Positions 26,130-34,148 of a stretch of DNA of 64,000 nt are shown here, piece after piece. Each line of letters starts with the position of its first letter. Within the stretch, counting starts at the first letter, position 1. Origin of the DNA: Zhengella sedimenti (GTDB lineage: Bacteria; Pseudomonadota; Alphaproteobacteria; Rhizobiales; Rhizobiaceae); the NCBI RefSeq assembly GCF_046506625.1, contig NZ_JBKFFP010000002.1, forward strand, positions 372,001 through 436,000. Reading direction: 5' to 3'. Under the pieces are notes generated by a model. The model was not told the DNA's origin. It did no database searches and was given only the letters and a program-made list of their open reading frames with translations. The position numbers were made by a program, and so were the translations under genes.

Positions 26130-26507
26130 CTACGGCTCGATAGGGTCTTGCGGGCTGCCCGCGCCGGCCACCGCATCCGCGCCGCCAAAGGCCGCCGCCA
26201 GAAGATTGGCCGCAAGACGGGCATGACCGGCTATTCCGTCGTCGGACTGCATGGATGCGACATCGCCGTCCGCGATGTCATGGCCGGCGCCGCGCAAGCC
26301 GGCGGCGATGATGCGGATGAGGTCACGCGCGGCGAAGCGGCCGGACGAGAGGCGGGTGACAAGCGCCTGCAGATCCTCCGCGTCATAGGCGTCCTCCAGT
26401 TCGGCGAGCGCGCCCAGCGTCAGGCGCAGGCGGTAGTCGCGTCCGTCGAGCCGGGCGCGAACCTCGCCGCGCCGCCGGTTGGCCGGAGTGGCAAACGCGC
26501 CCATCAC
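26130..26507 (-). CDS. GTA tail-related protein (g10, GTA_gp10 family)
   Basis: A 125-residue member of the GTA g10 family. N-terminal residues (RRRGEVRARLDGRDYRLRLTLGALAELE) are the conserved block. It is needed for tail assembly and may work with the next small protein as paired chaperones, as G and GT do in lambda. Overlaps g9 by 4 bp (ATGA). An alternative start is the second Met. Confidence 0.9.
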   Translation of the reverse strand: MMGAFATPANRRRGEVRARLDGRDYRLRLTLGALAELEDAYDAEDLQALVTRLSSGRFAARDLIRIIAAGLRGAGHDIADGDVASMQSDDGIAGHARLAANLLAAAFGGADAVAGAGSPQDPIEP

Positions 26508-26917
26508 GCCGCCTCGAACGCAAGGGCGCCGGCCGATTCCAGCGCGATCTCGAAGGTGATCTCGCCATCGTGGCTGCCGGCATATTCCAGAGCGGTGACC
26601 TGGAAGGGGCCGGTCACGGTGCCGAAATCGGGAATGGCCAGTTGCCAGGCACCGACCGCACCGTCGAAGAAGGCCTGCCGGACAAGCGCATCCGATGCGG
26701 CATCCTTGAAGATGCCGCTGCCGGTGACGGAGGCGCGCCGCACCCCGCTGGCGCCGAGCAGTTCACGCCAGCGCCCGGCGGATTCGGAATCGGTGACGTC
26801 GACCGTCGCGGCGTTGAAGGCGATGCGCCGGGCGCGCAGGCCGGCCACCGTCACGTATTGGCCCTGCCCGTTGCCATCCAGCTTGACAAGCAGGTCCTTG
26901 CCCTTTTGAGCACCCAT
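26504..26917 (-). CDS. GTA major tail tube protein (g9, TP901-1 family)
   Basis: A 137-residue tail tube protein with the family opening AQKGKDLLVKLD, the block TVAGLRARRIAFNAATVDVTDSESAGRWRELL and the C-terminal strand HDGEITFEIALESAGAL. Six copies form each ring of the tail tube. The gene overlaps g10 by 4 bp. Confidence 0.95.
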   Translation of the reverse strand: MGAQKGKDLLVKLDGNGQGQYVTVAGLRARRIAFNAATVDVTDSESAGRWRELLGASGVRRASVTGSGIFKDAASDALVRQAFFDGAVGAWQLAIPDFGTVTGPFQVTALEYAGSHDGEITFEIALESAGALAFEAA

Positions 26918-26988
26918 CAGGAAAACTCCATGTTTTCAATCGGAAAAATGTGAAAGCCGGCATAGCCGGGAAAGGATCGCAGATGCAG

Positions 26989-27408
26989 TCAGGCCGCGCC
27001 GGCCTGTTCCTCCAGAAGCACGCGATAGCGCAGGAGCCCGTGCTGAAGCTCCATGTCCTCGTCGAAATAGACTTCGGCGAACTCGCGGAACAGGCCGACG
27101 AGGCGGTGCCCGTCCAGTTCTGGCGAGAATTCATCGAGCGCCCTTTCAGCGGCCTCGATGATGGCATGGGCCTCGGCCTTGCCGCGCGCCCGCGACCAGA
27201 CATGCAGGGTGACGAGGTGCTCGCTGCCGTCGCCGTCGCCGGTGGACCAGTCGTAGACGCTGGTCCGCCCGATGGTCACATAGGGGAAACGGGCGCGCTC
27301 GGGGGCAAAGTCGTAGACCCGGCGTCCGCCGAGCAGATCCGTCACCGCGCCGTTGCCGGTCAGGGTCGCATGGATCGCCTTCTGCAGTTCAGCGGCTGCG
27401 CTGGCCAT
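26989..27408 (-). CDS. GTA tail terminator/completion protein (g8), DUF3168
   Basis: A 139-residue DUF3168 protein: ASAAAELQKAIHATLTGNG, VYDFAP, FPYVTIG, then HVWSRARGKAEAHAI. It caps the tail end that docks onto the head. I start it at the ATG 27408, which has GGAGGG six nt upstream; the frame is open further but overlaps the small upstream gene. It lies 71 bp before g9. Confidence 0.92.
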   Translation of the reverse strand: MASAAAELQKAIHATLTGNGAVTDLLGGRRVYDFAPERARFPYVTIGRTSVYDWSTGDGDGSEHLVTLHVWSRARGKAEAHAIIEAAERALDEFSPELDGHRLVGLFREFAEVYFDEDMELQHGLLRYRVLLEEQAGAA

Positions 27409-27571
27409 CGTCAACCCTCCCCTTCCCGCGCGGCTCGCGCCGGCCGATGATTTCGCGTTCCTGCCTCTGCCGCAAGGCGCCATGAAGGTCTCTATGATCG
27501 GCCAGGCGGTGGCGATGCATGGCGAGCGCGCGCACCAGTCCTTCGGCGGTGATCCGGAAAGCCAGTTTCAA
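27389..27571 (-). CDS. Small conserved-looking ORF between g7 and g8 (TTG start)
   Basis: A 60-residue ORF. It starts at TTG 27571, whose last two bases overlap the g7 stop (TTGA), with GGGAGGAG five nt upstream, one of the strongest ribosome sites in the cluster. The product begins KLAFRITAEGLVRALAMHRH, an amphipathic helix, and ends in a very basic tail (GRREPRGKGRVDD). Its 3' end overlaps the g8 start region by 20 bp and contains the g8 Shine-Dalgarno. I do not recognise a named family. Codon and context evidence favour a real gene, perhaps a small head-tail interface or DNA-binding protein; this is inference. Confidence 0.6.
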   Translation of the reverse strand: MKLAFRITAEGLVRALAMHRHRLADHRDLHGALRQRQEREIIGRREPRGKGRVDDGQRSR

Positions 27572-27903
27572 AGCTGCTCCTCCCTTGTGAGACATACAAG
27601 ATAGCGCCCGCTTTCGTCGGGATCGTGAACCGACAGGATGGCGAACAGGCGGGAACCCCGGCGAAGCCGCGCACCGGCCTTCACGTCGGGGCGATGGCGG
27701 ATGGTGACACGGTGGGTCGTCTCCTCAAGGTACTGTTCCCCGGCAAAACGCGCTCGCGCCGCCACCGGTTCGAACAGACCCTGAAAGGTCGCCGCCTCCG
27801 TCCATCCGCCTGTCAGGCCGCCGGCGCCGTCGGGCTGAAGGTCGGGGACATCCAGCGCCAGCGGCGTGCGGAAGCGGCCGGGATCGATGAAGAGCACGGG
27901 CAT
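27568..27903 (-). CDS. GTA head-tail adaptor/head closure protein (g7)
   Basis: A 111-residue head closure protein (GRFRTPLALDVPDLQPDGAGG, then AAVARARFAGEQ-type block at about 45-60, GSRLFAILSVHDPDE). It bridges connector and tail. It starts 1 bp after g6 ends and overlaps the small TTG gene. Confidence 0.93.
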   Translation of the reverse strand: MPVLFIDPGRFRTPLALDVPDLQPDGAGGLTGGWTEAATFQGLFEPVAARARFAGEQYLEETTHRVTIRHRPDVKAGARLRRGSRLFAILSVHDPDESGRYLVCLTREEQL

Positions 27904-27904
27904 G

Positions 27905-28471
27905 TCAAAGCCTCGCCAGGCGAAACGGCGCGATCAGGCGCTCGTAGCCCGAAGGCCATGCGGACACCTGTCCGTCGGCCATGGAACCGGAGCGGTGCTC
28001 GTAGAGATGGGCGGCAAGCTGAAGGATCGCGCGCTTGAGGAGATCGGGCACGTCCGTGGCCGTATCGCCATGACCGGCCTCGTAGTCGATCTCGATCCCG
28101 TTGGAGCAGTCGGTTGCCGGCGCAAGCGCGGCGAGATCGACGGCGGCGGGGCGGGCGAAGCGGTCAAGACGCCATTGTCCGGCCGGCACATCGGCCCGCT
28201 CGCCGTCCGCCCCGAAGGCGGCAACCGAAACCACCCGCATGACGGGATATCGCGTCAGCGCGATCCGGCGATCCGCCGGCAGGTCGGCAACCACGCGCCA
28301 GGCCTGGCGCAGCAGGGCGAGGCCTGTCTGGCGTTCGACATCGTCACGGGCGGTCGCAAGCAATGACTGCAACGTGGCGTCCTCGCCGTCATGATCGATG
28401 CGCAGATGCGTCCTCAGTTCGGCCAGCAAGACCGGTTCGGCGGCCGGCGGGCCGCTCATGAAATGAATCAT
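27905..28471 (-). CDS. GTA head-tail connector (g6)
   Basis: A 188-residue connector (gp6-like): PVLLAELRTHLRIDHDGEDATLQSLLATARDDVERQTGLAL is the family opening, followed by ISIDYEAGHGD-like and a terminal helix LLKRAILQLAAHLYEHR. It attaches below the portal. A second ATG four codons in is possible. The gap before it carries a strong hairpin. Confidence 0.92.
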   Translation of the reverse strand: MIHFMSGPPAAEPVLLAELRTHLRIDHDGEDATLQSLLATARDDVERQTGLALLRQAWRVVADLPADRRIALTRYPVMRVVSVAAFGADGERADVPAGQWRLDRFARPAAVDLAALAPATDCSNGIEIDYEAGHGDTATDVPDLLKRAILQLAAHLYEHRSGSMADGQVSAWPSGYERLIAPFRLARL

Positions 28472-28506
28472 CGCAATGGCTTTCCTGATTGATCCTCAAG
28501 GCGAAA

Positions 28507-28538
28507 CGCGGCCCCGGCAGGAGGGGGCCGGGGCCGCG
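28507..28538 (-). terminator. Strong hairpin between capsid and connector genes
   Basis: A perfect 12-bp stem CGCGGCCCCGGC / GCCGGGGCCGCG (all G or C) with an 8-nt loop lies 54 bp after the capsid stop. On the minus strand TTTCG follows. It could terminate part of the transcripts or protect the capsid mRNA 3' end, favouring capsid over tail products. Confidence 0.6.
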
Positions 28539-28591
28539 TCCGGCGCGAAAAGGCGCAGCGCGCGGGAGAAGACGCGCCGCGCCGCCGACGG

Positions 28592-29851
28592 TCAGGCCGC
28601 GCCGTATTTCACGAGCTTGATGGCATCGAAGTCCTGCACGCCGCCGCCCACGCGCTTGGTGGTGTAGAACAGCACGTAGGGCTTGGCGGAATAGGGATCG
28701 CGCAGCACCCGCACACCGGTGCGATCCACCACGAGATAGCCGCGCGCGAAGTCGCCGAAGGCGATCGGCGTGGCATTGGCGGCGGCATCGGGCATGTCCT
28801 CGGCCTCGACCACGCCGAAGCCCATCAGCATGGCCTGGCCGCCCGGCATCGCGGGAGGCTGCCAGAGATAGTTGCCGTCGGCGTCCTTCAGCTTGCGGAT
28901 GGCGGCCTGCGTCTTGCGGTTCATCATCCACGAGGCGTTCTGGCGGTAGCCGGCCTTGAGCGCGTAGATGGTGTCGATGAGCACGTCGGAGGCATCCGTC
29001 TCCGGCAATGCCCCGGCGACCCCGGTGGCCACATGGCCGAGCTGGCCCCAGGCCCAGTCGGCTTCAGCGACCGAACCGTAGTCGAGGAAGCCGCGCGGCT
29101 TGTTCACGCCATCGCCGGCAATGAAGGCCGCGCCCTCCTGCTCTGCGAAAGCGGCCTCCACCTCCGAGGCGATCCACTGGTCGAGATCGACAGCGGCATC
29201 GTCCAGCAGCGAGGCGGTGGCGGCCGGCATCGCGTAGAGTTCCATGGTCGGAAACTGGAGTTCCGCCAGCACCGACGAGGCGGTCTCCGGCCGCGCGGCG
29301 GTCTCGCCGGCCCAGCCGACAGCCGGACCGGAAACCGAGAACGGCTTCTTCAAGACCGCGCCCGAGACCTGGCGCACCGAGGCCACGGAACGGACGGGAG
29401 AGAGCGCGGCAAGGCGCTTGCCGATGGCCGCTTCGGTCTCGTCCGGAACCAGGTAGCCGCCGTCCTGACCGGAGCCGTAGGACATGGCCTTGGTGTCGAG
29501 CGCGCGCATCTGGCGGTCGTCGCCGGAGCGCATGTAGGCGGCAAAGGCCTGTTTTCGGGCGAGACCGGCGAGCGGGACCGGGCCGTCCAGCGCCGGGCGG
29601 CCGCGCTGCAGGATCAGGCGGTCCATCGCCGCCTTCTGTTCGTCGAGGGCGGCGGAGATGCGGTCGACCTTGTCGACGGTGAGCACATCGGCGCCGACGC
29701 GCTGCTCGATCTCCTTCAGCCGCTCGTCATTGGCCGCCTTGAAGGCCTCGAAGGCGCCCATGAACTCGTCGAAGGCCTCGGCGACGTCCTGGGCGGAACC
29801 GGACGCCGCCTTGATCTCGGGCGCGGCGCGCAGGGTGGTGGTGTCAGTCAT
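28592..29851 (-). CDS. GTA HK97-family major capsid protein (g5)
   Basis: A 419-residue HK97-fold capsid protein. Residues 1-115 form a delta/scaffold domain with coiled coil (FEAFKAANDERLKEIEQ). The capsid core carries GYLVPDETEAAIGKRL, AAFIAGDGVNKPRGFLDY, SWMMNRKTQAAIRKLKD and the C-terminal DPYSAKPYVLFYTTKRVGGG. The prohead protease should cut between the two. Overlaps the protease gene by 4 bp. Confidence 0.97.
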   Translation of the reverse strand: MTDTTTLRAAPEIKAASGSAQDVAEAFDEFMGAFEAFKAANDERLKEIEQRVGADVLTVDKVDRISAALDEQKAAMDRLILQRGRPALDGPVPLAGLARKQAFAAYMRSGDDRQMRALDTKAMSYGSGQDGGYLVPDETEAAIGKRLAALSPVRSVASVRQVSGAVLKKPFSVSGPAVGWAGETAARPETASSVLAELQFPTMELYAMPAATASLLDDAAVDLDQWIASEVEAAFAEQEGAAFIAGDGVNKPRGFLDYGSVAEADWAWGQLGHVATGVAGALPETDASDVLIDTIYALKAGYRQNASWMMNRKTQAAIRKLKDADGNYLWQPPAMPGGQAMLMGFGVVEAEDMPDAAANATPIAFGDFARGYLVVDRTGVRVLRDPYSAKPYVLFYTTKRVGGGVQDFDAIKLVKYGAA

Positions 29852-30531
29852 TGTCTTGTCCTCATGGAAAGCGTTGCGGCGGCCCGGCGGATCGCTCCGG
29901 CCAGACCTTCCGGTGTATCGCGCGCGGCATCCCGCTCGCGCACGAGGTGGCCGAAGCCCTTGACAATGACCGTCCGGGCCTCGGCACGCGTCAGGCCCGC
30001 ATCCCGCGTGAGCCAGCGTTCGAATTGGCGCATGGTGGGCAGGCCGGCAGCCCGCTTGATTTCGCCGATGCGCGCGCCGGGCAGCATCGGGAAGGTGACG
30101 ACGGAGATTTCCCAGAGGTCGGCCTCCAGGATGCGGCGCACGCCGCCCTGGCCCTTGCGGGCGCGCACGGTGCGAAAACCGATGGAGAGGCCGTCGAGCG
30201 CGCCATCGCGCATCAGGCCCAGAACCTCCCGCGCCCTGGCCGATGAGGCGGACAGACGGCCGCGGACGAAGAGCCCGCGATCGTCCTCGCGCAGTTCCGT
30301 CCAGCGGCCGATGGGCTGCGCCGGATCGTGCTGGAACAGCATGCGCACGCCCGCTGCGCCGCGCCGCCCCAGGGAACGGGAAAAAGCGCCGCGCTCCACC
30401 AGGTCATTGCCAAGATCCACCTCGCCGAACAGGCTGGCATAACCGGTGAAAGAACCGTCCGCGTCCAGTTCCTGGAGCGCCATGGGCGCGTATTTCCTTT
30501 CAAGATCAATCGTCTGCATCTGCCGTCTCAC
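29848..30531 (-). CDS. GTA HK97-family prohead protease (g4)
   Basis: A 227-residue S78 peptidase that matures the capsid. Key parts are FTGYASLFGEVDLGNDLVERGAF, the catalytic His in MLFQHD (about 66), Ser in GLSIGFR (about 115), and ISVVTFPM. Its long C-terminal helical tail (FERWLTRDAGLTRAEARTVI) is common. GTG at 30531 overlaps the previous stop (GTGA); ATG at 30519 is the alternative start. Confidence 0.95.
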   Translation of the reverse strand: MRRQMQTIDLERKYAPMALQELDADGSFTGYASLFGEVDLGNDLVERGAFSRSLGRRGAAGVRMLFQHDPAQPIGRWTELREDDRGLFVRGRLSASSARAREVLGLMRDGALDGLSIGFRTVRARKGQGGVRRILEADLWEISVVTFPMLPGARIGEIKRAAGLPTMRQFERWLTRDAGLTRAEARTVIVKGFGHLVRERDAARDTPEGLAGAIRRAAATLSMRTRQ

Positions 30532-30872
30532 TTCCTGATTCCGGGCCTTGGAAAACCGGTTCCGGTGCCCCTACGCGGGTCGTTCCGCGTCAGGCCGCGC
30601 ATCAGCAGGCCGAGCGCCCACCAGGCCGAGAGGCTGGCGAAGGCGGAGCCGGCAAGCACGATCTCGACAGGCGACAGCATCGCTTCCAGGCCCAGATGGC
30701 GGACCAGGGCCAAACCCGTTACCGAGCCGAAGACAAGGCCGGAGACGAGACCGACAAAGAAGCGCAGGCCTGCCTCCCGCCGGCCCGATGGCAGCAAATA
30801 GGCGAGCGAGATGGCCGAACCGGCGATGGCGCCGGCGCCCTTCGCCGCCCACATCACATGCGTGTCAGACAT
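30528..30872 (-). CDS. DUF6107-like small membrane protein in the GTA cluster (g3.5)
   Basis: A 114-residue protein with three predicted TM helices (about 10-28, 37-58, 66-90) and a basic tail. It sits between portal and protease genes, as in several rhizobial GTA clusters, and overlaps the portal gene by 8 bp. Role unknown. A membrane position suggests a task at the envelope during assembly or release, not inside the particle. Confidence 0.8.
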   Translation of the reverse strand: MSDTHVMWAAKGAGAIAGSAISLAYLLPSGRREAGLRFFVGLVSGLVFGSVTGLALVRHLGLEAMLSPVEIVLAGSAFASLSAWWALGLLMRGLTRNDPRRGTGTGFPRPGIRK

Positions 30873-32082
30873 GGCTGGTCCTTTCCGCGCCCCCGAGCGG
30901 CTGGTAGCCGGCGGCCTCGCGTTTCTCGTCCATGGTCAGGAAGGAGGCGGCGTTCAGGCGTTCCCAGAGCGCGTCCCTGTCGCCCGACAGGCCGTCCACC
31001 TGGTCGGCGTCGAACCAGAGCCGGATGCGCCCGCCGTGCAGCGGGGAAAGCCAATGGGAAAATTCGCCCGCCAGCCGGGTGACCAGCGGGATGACGGTCA
31101 GCCTGTAGAAGGCGCGATTGGCCTCGCGGTAATTGGCGTAGGTGTTGTCGCCGGGAATGCCGAGCAGCATGGGCGGCACACCGAAGGCGAGCGCGATGTC
31201 GCGGGCCGCCCCGTTGCGCGCCTCGATGAAATCCATGTCCCTGGGCGACAGCGCCATGGCTTTCCAGTCCAGTCCGCCCTCCAGCAGCATGGGCCGGCCG
31301 GCGCGGGCGGCACCCGAATAGCCGTTTTCCAGTTCCTCGCGCAGGCGGTCGAACTGCTCCGGCGTCAGGTTGCCGCCCTCCTTGGGGGCATAGACAAGCG
31401 CGCCGGACGGGCGGGCCGAATTGTCGAGCAGCGCCTTGTTCCAGGCCCCGGCGGCATTGTGGACGTCGAGCGCGGTCAGCGCGGCTTCCAGCGGCGCGAA
31501 ACCGGAGATGTCGTCAAGCGGGTGGGCGAGACGCAAATGCAGGCCGGGCGCCCCGTCGCTCCCTGTCTCGACCTGGCGGCGACCGGTTCCGGTGCGGTGG
31601 ACAAGCGCCACCGGCCATCCGTCACCGCCCGTTTCAACCTCCACCTGGTCCGGGCGCAAGAGGTGCAGGTGCGCCGTCTGCCCGCCGTCGACACGCTCCA
31701 CATAGGCATTTCCCGCCATCAGCAGGTGCAGGTATAGCGTCTCCATGAAGGCCATGCCGGACTGGCGGGGATTGGGCCGCGCCAGCATGGCGAGCACAGG
31801 ATGCTCGTCATGTTCGGTGACGCCCTCGTAGAGCAGCCAGGGAATGGCGGCCGCCGTCTGCGCGACGAGCCGGACGCAGGCATGGACGACCGGATTTGTC
31901 ATGTAGCCGTTGCGGGCAAGGCCGGCATAGTCGCGGCCGGTCCAGGCGGCAACGCCGCTCAGGTGAAGGGCAACGAAGCCGGTGGCCGCCTTCGTGGCCT
32001 CCGGGACAGCGCCCTTGCTTGTGTCCGGGGCGCGCGCGGCCACCCCACCCGGGCGAAGCGCCCAGGGCCAGTGAAAAGCCAT
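30865..32082 (-). CDS. GTA portal protein (g3)
   Basis: A 405-residue HK97-type portal that forms the dodecameric DNA channel and packaging motor base. Signature parts: GNAYVERVDGGQ, LHLRLAHPLDDISGFAPLEAA, GGLDWKAMALSPRDMDFIEAR, RDIALAFGVPPMLLGIPGDNTYANYREANRAFYR. Intact and of normal length. It follows terL by 27 bp. Confidence 0.97.
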   Translation of the reverse strand: MAFHWPWALRPGGVAARAPDTSKGAVPEATKAATGFVALHLSGVAAWTGRDYAGLARNGYMTNPVVHACVRLVAQTAAAIPWLLYEGVTEHDEHPVLAMLARPNPRQSGMAFMETLYLHLLMAGNAYVERVDGGQTAHLHLLRPDQVEVETGGDGWPVALVHRTGTGRRQVETGSDGAPGLHLRLAHPLDDISGFAPLEAALTALDVHNAAGAWNKALLDNSARPSGALVYAPKEGGNLTPEQFDRLREELENGYSGAARAGRPMLLEGGLDWKAMALSPRDMDFIEARNGAARDIALAFGVPPMLLGIPGDNTYANYREANRAFYRLTVIPLVTRLAGEFSHWLSPLHGGRIRLWFDADQVDGLSGDRDALWERLNAASFLTMDEKREAAGYQPLGGAERTSHV

Positions 32083-32109
32083 GATCTTGTTTCCGTTTCG
32101 AGAGAAGTA

Positions 32110-33420
32110 TCAGACGTGGCGGATGCGCGGCGACCGGCCGGGTCCGGACAGGAGCAGTTCGCTCAACGCCCAGACAAGCGCATCCATCCGGTCCGGCGAA
32201 CGCCCCGACGAAAGGCCGGCAGCGGTGAAATCGCACATTTCATCTTCCAGGGCGGGAAAGCGGGCGGCGTGGGCCACCCTGCCCTGCTGGTAAAGCGCCG
32301 AAACCGGCTCGGCGCGGGAGAACTTGCCGCGCGTGGCGCGCACCGACTTGACCGGCACCCCCTTGTCGACCGAGGCGATGACGCTGGCGACCATTTCGCC
32401 GCCCTGGTTGACCTCGGCGAGAAGGCAGTCGGCCTCCAGCGCATGGTAGAGGCGGATGGCGGCGGCGGCCCATTCGTGCGGCCGGGCCTTCTCCACGCTG
32501 GCATCGGCCAGGACGGTGGCGCGTCCCTCTCCATCCACACCGGCCGCAACGATGCCGCAGGCATCGGAGCCCTTTCCCGAACCGGCCGGCGGATCAACGG
32601 CCACGACGATGCGCACGGCTGCGCCAAAGCGCCGCGTGCAGGCTTCCTCGATGGCATCGCGCGACCAGAGCGCGCCTTCCCTGTCGCCGATGATCTCGCC
32701 ATCCAGTTCCTGCCGGCCAAGCCGCGTGCCGCCATAACGGGCCTGCACGGCAGCCAGGAAACCGGCGGCGAGGTGGGCCGTATTGTCCATGGTCCTGAGC
32801 CGCGTGACATGGATATCCGGGTCGCAGGCCAGGCGCTTGACCAGCGGCACCGGACGCGGTGTCGTGGTGAAAAGCTGGCGCGGGCTTTCGCCCAGTCTCA
32901 GGCCGAATTGCAGCATGTCGAACACCGTTTCCATGTTCTTCCATTTGGCAAGTTCGTCGCACCATGCGGCATCGAACTGCGGTCCGCGCAGGCTGTCGGG
33001 ATCCTCCGAGGAAAAGGCCTGCGCCACGGCGCCATTGTCCCAGAGCAGGCGGCGGCGCGTCGGCTCGTAACGCGGGCGGTCTTCGCCCGATATGGCGCGG
33101 ATGCCCGAAGGTCCATCGATCATCACCTCGCGCACATCGCCGAGCGTCTCGCCGACCAGCGCGATGCGGCCGTATTTCATGCCCGAGAACGGGGCGTGGC
33201 CCAGGACAAGTCCGCGCACCCATTGCGCGCCGAGCCGCGTCTTGCCGGACCCGCGCCCGCCGATGACCAGCCATGCGGGCGGGCGGATGCCGAGCGGATA
33301 CTGCCCGGGATGAGCGCTCGCGAACCATTCGCCGGCCAGTTCGAGGACGAGCGAGGCAGGCAGGTTGGCCCGCGCCCAGCCATCGCGGCCAGTGCCTGAA
33401 AAACCCTTGTCAGTCTTCAT
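32110..33420 (-). CDS. GTA large terminase (g2)
   Basis: A 436-residue terminase ATPase-nuclease that packages DNA headful by headful. Walker A is GGRGSGKT (about 54-61), Walker B is in FDAAWCDELA, and the RNase H-like nuclease shows VVAVDPPAG and CLLAEVNQGG. I use the ATG at 33420, which overlaps terS by 11 bp and yields the usual N terminus; the open frame extends 12 codons further upstream. Confidence 0.95.
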   Translation of the reverse strand: MKTDKGFSGTGRDGWARANLPASLVLELAGEWFASAHPGQYPLGIRPPAWLVIGGRGSGKTRLGAQWVRGLVLGHAPFSGMKYGRIALVGETLGDVREVMIDGPSGIRAISGEDRPRYEPTRRRLLWDNGAVAQAFSSEDPDSLRGPQFDAAWCDELAKWKNMETVFDMLQFGLRLGESPRQLFTTTPRPVPLVKRLACDPDIHVTRLRTMDNTAHLAAGFLAAVQARYGGTRLGRQELDGEIIGDREGALWSRDAIEEACTRRFGAAVRIVVAVDPPAGSGKGSDACGIVAAGVDGEGRATVLADASVEKARPHEWAAAAIRLYHALEADCLLAEVNQGGEMVASVIASVDKGVPVKSVRATRGKFSRAEPVSALYQQGRVAHAARFPALEDEMCDFTAAGLSSGRSPDRMDALVWALSELLLSGPGRSPRIRHV

Positions 33421-33853
33421 CCGGCGCGCCCGCCTGTTTCGCAAGGCCTTCGGCAAGCGTGGCGATACGCCTGTCGATCAGGTCCAGCGCGGCCGCGATG
33501 GCGGCACGCCGGTTCTCGGATACGGCGGCTGCCTCGCTCCCCTCGCCGGGCTCGAGCCGCTCCACGATCTTCATGAGAAGCTGGAACTGGTCCAGTTCGG
33601 TCTTGTCGACGGGTTCGTCGGCCGGGACGGCGAAGATCCGCTCGGCGCGCTGCCACAGGCAATCGCGGAATGCCGCCAGCCGCGCCTTGTCCCCGCGTCC
33701 GGGCTGCGCCAGCACCCAGCCCTTCCTGCGCGCCAGGTCGCGCACGTGGCTTTCCTCGACGCCCGCCAGGCCAGCGGCAAGGCCGTAGTCGAAGGGCACG
33801 CCCTCGGCCCATGCGCGCGCGATCGCCCATGCGCCCGCCACCGTCATGGCCAT
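33410..33853 (-). CDS. Putative small terminase (g1) of the GTA
   Basis: A 147-residue protein at the terS position. An N-terminal helix-turn-helix-like part (FDYGLAAGLAGVEESHVRDLARRKGW) suits DNA binding. A central helix LDQFQLLMKIVERLEPGE and an Ala-rich coiled C terminus (RRAAIAAALDLIDRRIATLAEGLAK) suit oligomerisation and terL contact. ATG at 33853 has AGGTGA four nt upstream. Its assignment rests mainly on position. Confidence 0.8.
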   Translation of the reverse strand: MAMTVAGAWAIARAWAEGVPFDYGLAAGLAGVEESHVRDLARRKGWVLAQPGRGDKARLAAFRDCLWQRAERIFAVPADEPVDKTELDQFQLLMKIVERLEPGEGSEAAAVSENRRAAIAAALDLIDRRIATLAEGLAKQAGAPDED

Positions 33854-34148
33854 GTCGTCACCTCGTCTGTGGATCGGGATAGCGACGGTCAGGCGCCCCT
33901 TGGCGCAACTGTCCGACCGTAGAGGAAACATACCATCTGGCCGTCACGGTGTGGAAAAACGGGCTGAGGAAAAAAGTGCCCCCGGCAACGACCGGCATAA
34001 ACCCTAACGGCGGAAAAGCGCCTCCAAACGTCGGGTCTGTGCGGCTTTTCACTTGCCGTGGCAGGCCAAATGCGAAAGAGTGCGGCGCTTGTGAAGGGGC
34101 ATTTTCACACCATGCGCATGGCCTTTGACATCGCGCAGACGGCAAGAC
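33854..34148. other. 295-bp divergent intergenic region between GTA g1 and the PBP gene
   Basis: Must hold the GTA promoter (minus) and the PBP promoter (plus). No TTAA-N7-TTAA CtrA site is visible. AT-richer patches lie at 33925-33975 (ggaaacatacca, gtggaaaaacgg, gaggaaaaaagtg) and 34068-34110. I cannot assign -35/-10 boxes with confidence. Confidence 0.5.

Larger units (their letters stand above)
19243..33853 (-). mobile_element. Gene transfer agent (GTA) structural gene cluster
   Basis: A colinear minus-strand cluster of 18 genes: terS, terL, portal, DUF6107, prohead protease, major capsid, head-tail connector, head-tail adaptor, small ORF, DUF3168, tail tube, two tail chaperone genes, short tape measure, DUF2460, DUF2163 hub, NlpC/P60 peptidase, giant tail-tip protein, then a holin-like gene. 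Order and families match the Rhodobacter capsulatus GTA (g1-g15). No integrase, repressor, replication gene or att-like repeat is present, and base composition resembles the flanks, as expected for a domesticated, vertically inherited GTA and not a recent prophage. In Rhodobacter such particles package random host DNA under CtrA/GafA control. All cluster genes appear intact, so particle production is plausible but unproven. Confidence 0.93.

Noticed and set aside
19243..33853. A recently integrated prophage
   Set aside because: No integrase, repressor, replication or attachment site, the order matches GTA clusters exactly, and base composition equals the flanks.
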